A DNA stretch of 64,000 nucleotides. It comes from Rhizophagus irregularis (lineage: Eukaryota; Glomeromycota; Glomeromycetes; Glomerales; Glomeraceae). Shown here piece by piece: positions 47,355 through 58,149 of the stretch; the stretch's first letter is position 1, and each line of letters begins with the position of its first letter. The notes below the pieces were generated by a model. That model searched no databases. It was not told the DNA's origin and was given only the letters and a program-made list of their open reading frames with translations. The position numbers and the translations under genes are program-made. The stretch spans positions 2,323,001 to 2,387,000 of the forward strand of contig NC_089446.1 in assembly GCF_026210795.1 (NCBI RefSeq), read 5' to 3'.

Positions 47355-48662
47355 TTAACAAAATTTAATTAATTCTTGTTTCACACGCAATTTACTACCA
47401 TGTCCTAAGGATGCAATAGGGCAAACTTGAGAAGGGATGTTTTTCCATTCAGAAACTATAAGTTTCCTAATATCATTTACAGAAAATGCGCAAGTTCTGT
47501 TTTTCATATCCAGACGAACTGTAACCTTGTCCCCTTCTTTAAATTTTGCATCATACCATTTATAATTTTTCTCATGATAAACGTAACCATCGGATCCAAG
47601 AACCCATCCATGATAATCTTGATCATTTTTTTTAAAATTCACATTAATATTATTGCATATGCCAATATAAATTGTATTACACAACTTTTCAACTAAAATA
47701 TTCCATTCATAAACTCCTCTACCTTTAAAGATTAAATCTCCTAATATTGATTTAGGTTGTATTAACTCATGGGCTTCAACAGTAAATCCACCATCAAAAA
47801 CTTTTAAACCAAATCCGCCGCTATTTTTCCACTTAAAAATAGGTACTCCACGAATAAATCCTAATCCTTTATCAACAGCCATGGAAAAATAAACTTCTTT
47901 GAGTTTTTTATCTGAATAAATATTAAAAGGTTCAATACGTTGTTTAATTTCTTCTGCATCCATTCGATTTAAGTTAATATAATCAGCTAATGGATTTAAA
48001 TATTTTTGAACCCCCTGTTGATTATACGCTCCATTTTTAGCTCTCGCTAAAATATATTCCCAAATTTCAATTTCTGGCGTTGCAAAAGGTTTTTGAGTGT
48101 CGAAAGTTTTTATTAAAAAATACTTTAGTCCTTCACATGATAATGAATCATCTACACACTTTTCCAATCTGTTCATGGCTACCCAATCGACTAAAATTCG
48201 AGACATTTCATTGTCCACTTCTTCTGGGGAGAATTTATTAACACACTCTGATAAAAGCTTTTTACCAGTATCTTCATTTTCAGACTTTAAAAACTCCATA
48301 ACTTGATTAATTATATGTGATTGAAATTCTATCAATCCAAAATGAATTGACGCATGATATACTTCAATAATATTATTAACAGTTAAATTTTCTTTTTTAA
48401 CTTCAGATACATATAAATATTCCAAAATTACTTTCATAGAATTTGAATTAATATTATTAAATGAAAGAATCTTTTTTTCTAATCCGGTAAAAATGAGTTC
48501 GTTGAAAATTTCTGAACGTGTTGCTAAAATACCTTTACATCCAAATATTCTTTCTTTATCTGAACATTCTAACGTAATATCATAAAATCTTTCATCATTA
48601 ATTAGTTGTCTTAAATCACTTTGTAATGAAGTTTCCTCTTCTGAAGAGAAAATTTGACCCAT
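47355..48662 (-). CDS. BTB-BACK-SPRY protein, 435 aa
   Basis: Closest by eye to the 45538 gene. BTB at about 18-120 (DERFYDITLECSDKER, GILATRSEIFNELIF, VILEYLYVSEV), BACK-like at 125-230 (SHIINQVMEFL, SPEEVDNEMSRILVDWVA) and SPRY at about 305-430 (FKGRGVYEWNILVEK, GWVLGSDGYVYHEK, FKEGDKVTVRLDMKNRTCA). It also starts with MGQ, so myristoylation is possible. GGGCGTCAA lies 35 bp upstream (48697-48705), next to a T-run, matching the neighbour. Single exon, no interruption. Substrate-adaptor function is inferred. Confidence 0.9.
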   Translation of the reverse strand: MGQIFSSEEETSLQSDLRQLINDERFYDITLECSDKERIFGCKGILATRSEIFNELIFTGLEKKILSFNNINSNSMKVILEYLYVSEVKKENLTVNNIIEVYHASIHFGLIEFQSHIINQVMEFLKSENEDTGKKLLSECVNKFSPEEVDNEMSRILVDWVAMNRLEKCVDDSLSCEGLKYFLIKTFDTQKPFATPEIEIWEYILARAKNGAYNQQGVQKYLNPLADYINLNRMDAEEIKQRIEPFNIYSDKKLKEVYFSMAVDKGLGFIRGVPIFKWKNSGGFGLKVFDGGFTVEAHELIQPKSILGDLIFKGRGVYEWNILVEKLCNTIYIGICNNINVNFKKNDQDYHGWVLGSDGYVYHEKNYKWYDAKFKEGDKVTVRLDMKNRTCAFSVNDIRKLIVSEWKNIPSQVCPIASLGHGSKLRVKQELIKFC

Positions 48663-50048
48663 AATTTCAGTAATTGAGTAGGTGGTTTTTTTTTTGGGGC
48701 GTCAAAATTTATTAACCTTTTTGGAAATAATTATGCAGCTGCACGTGAGGTCGTGTAAATATATGCTACGCCACAAGTATATTATCAATTTCTATTTATC
48801 GTAATACTTTATTTCGAGGAGTTTAATTTGTCGAGAAGAAACTCCACATTAGATTAAAATAGATTTCCACACGATCTTTTCAGCAAAACCATTGCTCTTT
48901 TTGTCTTCACTATCAAGAGAAAAAGAGATTGATCTTGTTAAGTGAAATATGGTTATACGTTTAGAAATTCATAAATACTACGTGAATTATTTTTTATTAC
49001 TCTGCGATGAAGGAAAATTCGACAGCATGCGAAAGTTGCATAAAAATAATTGCTTGAATAAATAGTCCTGGTTAATTTAAAGAATAGTTAAGTGAAAGAT
49101 AGTTAAACGACCGAATATTCAAAAAAAAAGAAAAAAAGAAAATGATGAATAACATTTACTTGGCACAGAAAATGGTGATTATCAAGGAAGAACTACTAAT
49201 TAAGAAAGCATTAAATAAAGCCAAATGATGTTTATAAAGAGCGAGTTGCCAATAAACCTAAATAAAGAAAGATCTCTAAGAGTGAACCCTAAGTCCTAAG
49301 ACTTAAATAACATGACAGTGTTTACACTGAGATAGAGAAATTACCTCTGATTTACTAAATGATTACGCGGCTTTTTACCTCGGGTACAGGACAAAATCTA
49401 AAGTAAATCAGCCAAGCAGGTCTGGAGAATTGGATAATTTATAATACAGCGAATGATTAGTGCGAATGCAAAGAAATTTTGTAATACTGCCTTTGGTTTA
49501 GATGGTATAACCTCCATAACTTAATTGACAAAACTGAACAAATCGTGTCATTTTCGTCTTTATCATCACCTATCTTCTATCTCTAATCTCTATTACATAT
49601 GAAATATATTCCTTCATATATTAGTTTAGAAAATAATTTACCTGTAAAATTTTGAGTCCTCCGAAATTTTTTGCGATATCATGGTATGTACGCACAACTT
49701 AGCTATGGAATCTAAAGAAAGTGCAAAAGAAAAAAACACAATTTTCTTTGTGATCATGATTTCACGGGATAACGTTAGCTTTGTTGGAAATTTTCTTGCA
49801 TTCTTGTAACAAGAATTATTTTATTAGGACACCGGAAATTCATAGATTTCTACATTATTAACGGGATCACGAATACAAACAATGCTTTCTTTAACTAGTA
49901 AAAAATCTCTAATTATTATTTCAAAAAAAAAAGTCCATTTCAATTTCATTGCTACAAGTTGTAACATGTTAAAGAAGTAATAATTAATACAAAATTTCAT
50001 AAATCAGAAAATGATGTAAAAAAGAAAATAATAGACTCACCAAATCAA
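48663..50048. other. Gene-poor spacer
   Basis: No gene or clear repeat is recognised. The right part borders the F-box gene's stop codon. Confidence 0.4.
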
Positions 50049-51722
50049 TTATTCCCATCTAACAAGAATTTTTTTATCAGAAGGAATGGAAAATATATCC
50101 AATTTTTTTATTTTCTTTTTTCTTTCTTCCGACCATCTTTTCACACATTCTCCAAATTCATTAATATCATTATTAGTTGAAACAACAACGTATAAAAATT
50201 TTAAATCCACCATACAATTTTCTAAAAACTTTCTAAATTCATCAAGATTATTAACTATGTGTACAAGTCGTATGTAATCTGTTTTCTTGGGAAAAGCCTT
50301 CACTAAATCAATAATAAATCCAGTACTAAGATTCATTGGATATCCTGGATTTAATAATTGAAACTCTTTAATATTTGGATTATTTCCAAGAATATTAAAT
50401 AAATATTTTATATCATCATCTGCTGTTAATTGTGTTGTGAAATTAATCAAATTTCTACAATTTTCACTAATTGATTTTAATAAGTTGTGATTTTTAATGT
50501 AAGTATTTAGGAGATGAAGACTTTTTAAATTTAGCGATATACTCTTGTTTTGTAAAATCATTTGAATTGGATTAAATTGACTGACATATTCCTTGTTGCT
50601 CCAATTATAAACTAATTCCAAAGAGCGTAATTTTGAGAATTCCGCTAAAGCAATCCATTCAAAATTCTTAATTGAAACATATGAATCTTCTAATTTTAAA
50701 ACTTCTAGATTTTTACAATTACCAATAAATTTAAATGTCTCATCATTCATCATTTTTATTCCACATATTTCAATTCTCTTGAGTGAATGAGCAGCGGTAT
50801 TTAATGATGAAATTATTTCAAATATAGCATCATGATAATCAGCCATATACGCATTATGAACTCCATAAATGATTATATTTTCCAAATTATTCTGATTTTT
50901 GATTAAAGATACCAACGGCCTTAAAATCAATTGAAAAAAAGGATGTTCAATTTCAACTGTTTTTAAATTCTTACACATCGAAAATGCTTCCAAAATTGCA
51001 ACCTTGAAACTTGAACGATCAAGTTCCAAATATTCTAAATTTTCAAAAAAATTTTTTGATTCATTAAAATCATCCAAGTTTAAAAAGGTTGTGATGATAT
51101 TTTCAATCTTATTAACTATATTATATCTCATTTCAACATTTGATCCAACTATTCTCTCATCATCCACGTAAAAATATTCCACATCATCATTTTCTTTTCC
51201 ATTGTTACTGAGAAATCCTTTAATGTCGTTATATCTTATATCAAATTTAAACCATTGAATGTTTGCTCTTCTCCTTGCCATATTCACTAAAATTAATAAA
51301 ATAATAACCCAAATTTGTCCGAATCCTGGCCACTTATCATATTCTAATTTAGAAAATATTGAAGGTAATGTATCATCTTGTTCCATTAAACCCATAAAGT
51401 ATTCAACTTCATTTTCATTATTATCGTAAAACTTCGAAGTGATCCTGAAAAGATTATCAAAATCTAAATGAGTAATAAAACTAGGATAATCAAAGAAAGT
51501 ATTTTTATCCTTTTTTAAGAACGAAAGTAAAACGGGAATGATTTTTGTATGATTATAATCAATTTCTTTACGAAACGGATTTTTCCATAAAAAGATAATA
51601 GCATTTTCACACCATGTATGATTTACTTGAATAATGGAGAATAGCGTTTTAGTATCTTGTACATTACTAAAAATTTGTTGGTAACATTCGTTTGGTAGTC
51701 TTGAACTCATTCTTTGATACAA
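50049..51722 (-). CDS. F-box and leucine-rich-repeat protein, 557 aa
   Basis: Residues about 7-52 fit an F-box (RLPNECYQQIFSNV, DTKTLFSIIQVNHTWCEN, LWKNPFR). F-boxes bind Skp1 and recruit substrates to SCF ubiquitin ligases. The remainder, from about 190, contains irregular leucine-rich repeats such as FFENLEYLELDRSSF, CKNLKTVEIEHPFF, CKNLEVLKLEDSYV, FSKLRSLELVYNW and SLNLKSLHLLNTYI. These are typical of the large glomeromycotinan F-box family. No transmembrane segment. Two Met codons lie close together at the N terminus (MYQRMSSRLPNE); the second fits the F-box boundary equally well. Single exon. Its place inside a BTB array is noteworthy because both families feed cullin-RING ligases. Confidence 0.85.
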   Translation of the reverse strand: MYQRMSSRLPNECYQQIFSNVQDTKTLFSIIQVNHTWCENAIIFLWKNPFRKEIDYNHTKIIPVLLSFLKKDKNTFFDYPSFITHLDFDNLFRITSKFYDNNENEVEYFMGLMEQDDTLPSIFSKLEYDKWPGFGQIWVIILLILVNMARRRANIQWFKFDIRYNDIKGFLSNNGKENDDVEYFYVDDERIVGSNVEMRYNIVNKIENIITTFLNLDDFNESKNFFENLEYLELDRSSFKVAILEAFSMCKNLKTVEIEHPFFQLILRPLVSLIKNQNNLENIIIYGVHNAYMADYHDAIFEIISSLNTAAHSLKRIEICGIKMMNDETFKFIGNCKNLEVLKLEDSYVSIKNFEWIALAEFSKLRSLELVYNWSNKEYVSQFNPIQMILQNKSISLNLKSLHLLNTYIKNHNLLKSISENCRNLINFTTQLTADDDIKYLFNILGNNPNIKEFQLLNPGYPMNLSTGFIIDLVKAFPKKTDYIRLVHIVNNLDEFRKFLENCMVDLKFLYVVVSTNNDINEFGECVKRWSEERKKKIKKLDIFSIPSDKKILVRWE

Positions 51723-52795
51723 CAGAATAAGAAAAAATGGACGATTAACTATTAAGTAATTAGGATATTTGTATTACAAAATAAAAAAAAATAAGGTTAC
51801 ACAAATACGTACAATCTAGGCACAAACACGAATAGCCACATAATTATCTGAGTAGAACAAACAGATCTTGCTCGGTGCTTTCTTTAAACATCAAGTATAC
51901 ACGTTATAAAGTCGTATACATGAATCATTGTTGGAGGGAGACCTGTTCGTTGACAACGCAAATTTCAATTTCTTTATTTTTTTTTTATTTTCGCTCGTAT
52001 TAAGATTTCTAACTTCGATTGTTTCTTTTTGTTTGTCCTTTCAGTATTAAAATAGACATTACATTCAATCCAAATATCAAATTAATACTAGAATATAATA
52101 AAGAATGATTAATTATTTTGTTTCATAAATGTAAAATAATAAATATCGAAAAAAAGAAAATTTAATTTTTATATGAACAAAACCCAATAAATCCCCTGCA
52201 TACTTCGTGCAATAAATAAAAAAAGAAATATTTTTCCGCGTAGATCATACTTATTATTAGATACTATTATGCGAAGGAGCGTTACATTTATGTATATTAT
52301 ACAGAGAAGGATAATGGATAATTATTTTAATAAAATAAAAATTTAGGAATTATATTTGTTTATTAATTTGGTAGAACAAAAGTTTCATGTTAAAAGTCTA
52401 GAACTGTGGTAAAGACGATTAACTGTACTGAATTAGTAAAATTTGCGCTAACCCCTGTTTTCCCTGTCACAAACATCACTTTTTATGATCATCATTATGT
52501 AAGATGTAACACTTTCAAGATCGCGTAACAGTGTGTTTGTGCGACAAACTTGTACTTTTCGAGTAATAATTAATATACAAAATATACACGTAATTATTCT
52601 TGAAAGCCTGTGACAGATACAAACTACAAAATACATGGATATGTTAAATAAAGATTAGCCAATCGAGCCATGTTTCTGGTGAAGTCGGACCCAATCTTTA
52701 TTAGTTATGTATTACTGTATTAATCGACTACAGTTCTGAACATTTCGACCGCAAAAGAACCATATTGTGTTACGTTGTTGAAGTAAATTCATACG
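51723..52795. other. Spacer upstream of the F-box gene
   Basis: No gene is recognised. A stretch at about 51890-51965 is GC-richer (GGAGGGAGACCTGTTCG) but has no feature I can name. Confidence 0.4.
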
Positions 52796-52994
52796 CAGTG
52801 ATGTGCATAATGAATTTTTATTGGAATTGGAAGGCTTGGAATTGGAAGAATTGGAAGATTCCAAGATTCCAATAATTTTCAATACATTAGTTTTTATATA
52901 TACGAATATATATTTCTATGTGCATTGGAAGCTTCCAAAAAATTTATTGGCATTGGAAGGCTTGGAGCTTCCAATCTTCCAATGCACATCACTG
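52796..52994. mobile_element. hAT-like MITE, 199 bp
   Basis: The ends are CAGTGATGTGCATAATG and, complemented, CAGTGATGTGCATTGG, the CAGTG(A/G)TG type seen in hAT elements. The interior is built of GGAATTGGAAG/CTTCCAATTCC repeats that give it hairpin-forming ability. No convincing 8-bp target duplication is seen, so the superfamily call rests on the ends only. Confidence 0.7.
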
Positions 52995-53107
52995 GCTTAA
53001 CATATCAAAATATAAATATTCTTTAACAAGTTCGAAAATTATTATTTATTTTTTTATGTATTAAAAATTAAATTCCATTTTCCTTTATTACAATTACTAC
53101 CCTTATA

Positions 53108-53689
53108 CACAGTGAAATTCGATATAACGGAACCATCCGTTCCAGTAAAAATATCCGGTATATCGAGACTTCCGATATATCAAAAAATTTAAAAAATTTC
53201 GATATACCGGATTTTATATATAAATCACATGAAATTCCGTTATATCAAGTTTTTATTTGTGCGACATGTGCGACGAACATTGAAAATTTAGATTATTTTT
53301 ATTTAAAACATTATTTGAGAAATTTTATACACTGAAATTTACCAAAACTTAAAAAAATTTTGCTTTTTCTTACTATCCGAAATAATTTTTTATAAAAAAA
53401 AATTATCATGTTGCTCAAAAAAAATGAGATTATCTGTATCACGTGAAAATACTGTAATTTTATTGGTTTAAAATTGTGAATCGTCACGTGTTCCGGTATA
53501 TCGAACCATTTTTATTATAACCGTTCTGTTATTTGTTCCGTTATAGGCTTATAGCTATTATCGAGATTTTACTAATAAATTCCGTTATATCAAACTTATT
53601 TTAATATATGTGATTAGGTTCCGGAAAAAAGTTCCGGTATAAGGCCAGTTCCGGTTTATTGGGGTTCCGTTATATCGGATTTCACTGTG
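53108..53689. mobile_element. 582-bp pogo-like MITE with TA target
   Basis: Terminal inverted repeats CACAGTGAAATTCGATATAA and CACAGTGAAATCCGATATAA continue with CGGAACC on both sides (about 27 bp, one mismatch). TA flanks both ends (53106-53107 and 53690-53691). The interior repeats TTCCGGTATA and TTCCGTTATATC words. Tc1/pogo-type ends and target agree. No transposase is encoded, and the near-perfect ends suggest recent activity. Confidence 0.88.
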
Positions 53690-53799
53690 TAATTAACAGT
53701 ACTATTTATCTCCTTTGGATTAATTAAATTAATTGGATCGACACTCTCTCTTAGCATTAGTTTAATATTTATATTTGTTTTTATGGAGTAATAGGAAGT

Positions 53800-54055
53800 T
53801 TAGTGGTTATGTTAGCTGACATTTCTGTTTTTTATCATTATGGTAGTACGTAAAAAAAAACCTAAACTTGAAAACACACAAGTGCATGTGTACCAATTCT
53901 ATAATTACATGTCGAAGTTTAAAAATCTAAGGCATTCCATATCAAGAGCTTAGTCAAAAGCTTATGAAGTCTACGGCAAAAAGCTATTTTACGAAGCCAC
54001 ATAGCAATGTGACGCCACTGACGTTGACGTTAAAAAAGTTAACGTTTCAAATGTT
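53800..54055 (-). mobile_element. Dispersed repeat, copy 2 (inverted)
   Basis: Read on the minus strand this follows the 35880-36160 copy: GTCAACGTCAGTGGCGTCAC, TTCGTAAAATAG, CTCTTGATATGGAATG, TTGTGTGTTTTCAAG, TACGTACTACCATAA and AGAAATGTCAGCTAACAT. The far end beyond about 53800 is lost. It begins only 110 bp from the pogo-like MITE. Confidence 0.7.
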
Positions 54056-54216
54056 TCAATATCTGCACCTCTAAACCAATTATAAATTTTAACGCTTTCA
54101 ATTACAGATTCGCAATAACAGACTTGCAGCAGAAAAAGATATTATTTTTATTGTTTGTTTTCTTTCTTTAAAAAAAAAAATACTTTAAAATAAACAAGAA
54201 AAAAATATACTCCATA

Positions 54217-55626
54217 TTAGTTCTTATTCACATGGGGTTCTATACGTAATTCACTACCAACTCCCAAGGAGGCGATAGGATAAACATGAGAAGGAATCTT
54301 TTTCCATTCGGAAACTATGGGTTTCTTAATGTTATTTACTGAAAATGCACATTTTTTGTTTTTCATGTCTAGATGAACAGTGACCTTATCTCCTTCTTTA
54401 AATTTTGCATTATACCATTTCCATTCGTTCTTATAATAGACATAACCATCAGATCCAAGAACCCATCCATGGTATCTTTGGTCAGATGTTGTTTTAGTCA
54501 AATCCTCATTAATATCACATATACCGATATAGATGTTTCCACATAATTTTCGAATCAAAAGATCCCATTCATAAATTCCCTCACCTTTAAAAATCAAATC
54601 TCCTAATATAATTTTGTGATGTGTAAGTGTAACCAAATCTTCCAACACTGACGCAAACTCAATTTTCCAAACTGCCTTTACAGTGTATTCATCATCAGAT
54701 GTAATTAATTGTTTATCTACTTTATTATTCCTCCACTTAAAAATTGGTACTCCGCGAATAAATCCTAATTCTTCATTCATTGCTTTAGAGCGATAAACAT
54801 CTTTGAACTTATCAATTGTATGAATATTGAAAGGTTCAACATGTTGTTTGATTTCTTCTACATCCATTCGATTTAAATTGATATAACCAATCAATGGAGT
54901 TAAAAGATTTTTTACATTTTCAATTTCTTTTGTATCGCATATTGAAAGAGATCTTTCATTTAAGATTTTTTCAACGAGAGTTTTGTTTTGTATGACCTTT
55001 CTTATAACTTTTACTAAAGTATATTCCCAAATATTGAATTCGGGTGTCGCGAAAGGAATTTGAGTATCAAAAGTTTTATCTAAAAGATATTTTAAACCTT
55101 CTAATGATAATGAATCAATTTCACTTTTTTCCAATTTATTCTTAGCAACCCAATTAATTAATATTCGAGACATTTCATTGTCTTCCGCTCTTAATGAAAA
55201 ATTTTCAACATATTCTGATAAAAGTTTTCTACCGACATCCACGTTTCCATTTATCAAAGATTTCGTAAATTTAATAATATGATCTTGAAGGTCAATCAAG
55301 TCAAAATGAACGGACGCATAATAAACTTCAACGATATTATCAACATTTAAGTTTTCAACTTTAGATGTATATAAAAATTCCAATATAACTTTCATAGCTG
55401 TTGAACTAATATCATTAAATGAAAGATTGTTATTAATTTTTGTTGATTCATTGAAAATGGATGAGTTGAAAACGTCAGAACGAGCTGCTAAAATAACTTT
55501 ACATCCATGTATCGTTCCATCCGAACAATTTAAGGTAATATCGTGAAATTTTTCATCATTCATTAATCGTCCAAAATCATTTTCTAAAGATCTTCCTCGT
55601 GGTAATTGATCTTTTTCAGTTTGCAT
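54217..55626 (-). CDS. BTB-BACK-SPRY protein, 469 aa
   Basis: BTB at about 12-115 (DEKFHDITLNCSDGT, VILAARSDVFNSSIF, MKVILEFLYTSKV), BACK-like at 120-215, a longer hinge (WEYTLVKVIRKVIQNKTLVE at about 205-245) than in the 45538/47355 pair, and SPRY at about 335-465 (GEGIYEWDLLIRKL, YHGWVLGSDGYVYYK, FKEGDKVTVHLDMKNKKCAF). It belongs to the subgroup with a PRGRSLE N terminus together with the copies at 56071, 59117 and 61229. Intact single exon. An insertion of about 20 residues precedes the SPRY domain (IEFASVLEDLVTLTHHK), unique in the array. Cullin-3 adaptor role inferred. Confidence 0.9.
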   Translation of the reverse strand: MQTEKDQLPRGRSLENDFGRLMNDEKFHDITLNCSDGTIHGCKVILAARSDVFNSSIFNESTKINNNLSFNDISSTAMKVILEFLYTSKVENLNVDNIVEVYYASVHFDLIDLQDHIIKFTKSLINGNVDVGRKLLSEYVENFSLRAEDNEMSRILINWVAKNKLEKSEIDSLSLEGLKYLLDKTFDTQIPFATPEFNIWEYTLVKVIRKVIQNKTLVEKILNERSLSICDTKEIENVKNLLTPLIGYINLNRMDVEEIKQHVEPFNIHTIDKFKDVYRSKAMNEELGFIRGVPIFKWRNNKVDKQLITSDDEYTVKAVWKIEFASVLEDLVTLTHHKIILGDLIFKGEGIYEWDLLIRKLCGNIYIGICDINEDLTKTTSDQRYHGWVLGSDGYVYYKNEWKWYNAKFKEGDKVTVHLDMKNKKCAFSVNNIKKPIVSEWKKIPSHVYPIASLGVGSELRIEPHVNKN

Positions 55627-56070
55627 TGTAAGAAAATATGTCGCTAAAGAAAATGTTTATTAAATAGAATTTTGGAAGCAAAAATTTTTTTTTTGAATTC
55701 TACCGCCATTTTATTCTATTTGTTTGGTTTGCTTGATATTGTGTAACATACAAGTGGTTTTCTCGCAATGAAGCCAATCATGCATCTGGTCTAATCAATA
55801 AAAGTTAGTTATCTTTACAATAAATATTACCATCATTGGTAAAACTGTGAAAGAAATTTTAAAATAGAAAATGGCCAAACAGATTATTTAGTGAGATTAA
55901 TAATATGAAACTTTATTTCATAAAATAGTTAAAATTGTATAATTTTGAACGGACGGCGGTCGCACTATTATAAAGTGCACAAATCATTTATGATATAATA
56001 AATAATAAACCACTATTTTCTAATAAAATAAAAATAGAAATTTACATACTACACATAAACTTAATTTAAT
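55627..56070. other. Spacer in the BTB array
   Basis: Contains the duplicated 3' flank GGACGGCGGTCGCACTATTA at about 55950. No gene. Confidence 0.45.
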
Positions 56071-57481
56071 TTACGTCGTTATCATTTCTTTTAACAGATC
56101 CATGGAAATTATTTGAGGTCCCATTCGCAATTTACTACCACATTCCAAGGAAACAATAGGATAAACTTGAGAAGGAATATTATTCCATTCAGAAATCACA
56201 GATTTCTTATTATTATTTATAGAAAAGGCACATCTTCTGTTTTTCATATCTAAATGAACAGTAACCTTATCTCCTTCTTTAAATTTTGCATCATACCATT
56301 TCCATTTTTTCTTATAATAAACATAACCATCAGATCCAAGAACCCATCCATGATATTTTTGATCAGTTTTATCCAAATCCTCATTAACGTCACATATACC
56401 GATATAGATATTTCCGCATAATTTTTCAATCGAAATATCCCATTCATAAATTCCATTACTTTTATTACTCTTAAAAATCAAATCTCCCAATATTGATTTA
56501 GGTTGTATTACTTCGGCAACAAATCCACCATTAGTTATAATTATTTGATTATCTGATGTACTTGATTTATAGTTTATCCACTTAAATATAGGTATTCCAC
56601 GAATAAATTCTAATTCTTCATCTAGTGCTTTGGAACAATAAACATTACTAATATCTATAGCTGAAAAAATACCAAAAGGTTCAACATGTTGTTTAATTTC
56701 TTTTGTATCCATTCGATTTAAGTCAATATAACTGATTATTGGTGCCAAATGATTTTTTATTTCTTCAACTTCTTGTGGTTCACAAGTTGAAAAAGAACTT
56801 TTATCCAAAATTTTGTCAATGAGCGTTTTGTATAACTTTTCTAATAGCTTTTATTAAAGAATATTCCCAAATATTAAATTCTGGTGTTGCAAACGGAATT
56901 TGAGTATCAAAAGTTTTTTCTAAAAGATATCTTAAACCTTCTAATGATAATGAATCAATTTCATTTTTTTCTAATTTATTTTTTGCTACCCAATAAATTA
57001 AAACTCGAGACATTTTATTGTCGGCTTCTAAAGAGAATTTTTTAACGCATTCTGATAATAACTTTTTACCAACATCTTCATTTTCATTCATCAAAGATAA
57101 TTTTATTGTAAATTCTATAATATGTTCTTGAAGATCTATCAAATCAAAAAGAATTGATGCGAAATAGGATTCAATAATATTATCAACATTTAAACTATCA
57201 AATTTAGATGTATATAAAAATTCTAATATAACTTTCATAGCTGTTGAATTAATATCATTGAATGAAAGATTATTATTCTTCTCTACTGATTCATTGAAAA
57301 TATATGCGCTGAAAACATCGGAACGAGTTGCTAAAATAGCTTTACACCCATATATAGTTACTCCATCTGAACATTTTAAAGCAATGTCATAAAATCTTTC
57401 ATCATCAATTAATAGTCTAAGATCATCTTCTAAAGATCTTCCTCGCGGAGAATTATAATTTGCATCGGTTTTAATTTTCAT
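56071..57481 (-). pseudogene. BTB-BACK-SPRY gene with one frameshift
   Basis: The 5' part (56816-57481) encodes BTB and BACK and ends at VIQNAH. The 3' part (56071-56808) continues from the hinge through the SPRY domain. Comparison with the intact paralogue at 54217 (CAAAACAAAACTCTC) and with 59117 (CAAAACGAAACAATC) shows CAAAACGCTC here, a 5-bp deletion within an AAAC repeat, near 56826-56836. All else is well conserved, so the loss is recent or an assembly error. The upstream motif TGGCGTAAA lies at 57529-57537. If the shift is real, a truncated BTB-BACK protein of 221 residues without SPRY would be made; such a product could still dimerise. Confidence 0.85.
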
Positions 57482-58149
57482 TATACAATTTTAATCGAAC
57501 GATGAAAGAAAAAAAAAAAATTTGAATATGGCGTAAAATTTCCCCAAAAATTTGGCTAGAATATTCCCTGGTCTAACTAATTTAAGTTAGAATTTTTCTT
57601 TGTCAAAGAATAAATTTCTGGATGATTCTAATTGGCTAGTAGAATGCATATTACATTTTTACAAGTAAAAATTATCATTTCCTTATCTCCATATAAATGT
57701 ATTGTCCGGAATATATTCAGGATTTGTCTAGGTGTTACCAGAAATCAGAAAAGGAAAAAAATAATGGTTACCGTAAACCGATCTACCGATATCTGAGTCT
57801 TCATTCGTTAAAAATCAAACGATTAATATTGGAAGTAAGATAAATTTGTAGCTCGATCATCGTCAATTAATTTAAATCACTTTCTTCGTGGATTATATAA
57901 ACGTGACGGTTAATGTTTATGTATATTATTTGAAGAAAAATACAGAGTATGTCGTTACAGGAAAAGCTAATATGCTAACAAAAAAAGCATTGAAATCAAC
58001 ATAAATGATGTCGATGTCACGACCGTCACGTGATCGATTATTATAAAAAAAGTCCTTAGCATCCAAATCTTTATATAACTCTTATAAAGATAACCATCTG
58101 AATTGATTCATTATTCTTTGTTAAACCAACAATTTGTCCATGTATGACT
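57482..58149. other. Spacer upstream of the frameshifted BTB gene
   Basis: Apart from the promoter motif at 57529-57537 and a TCTAACTAATTTAAGTTAGA palindrome at about 57574-57593, no feature is recognised. Confidence 0.45.
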
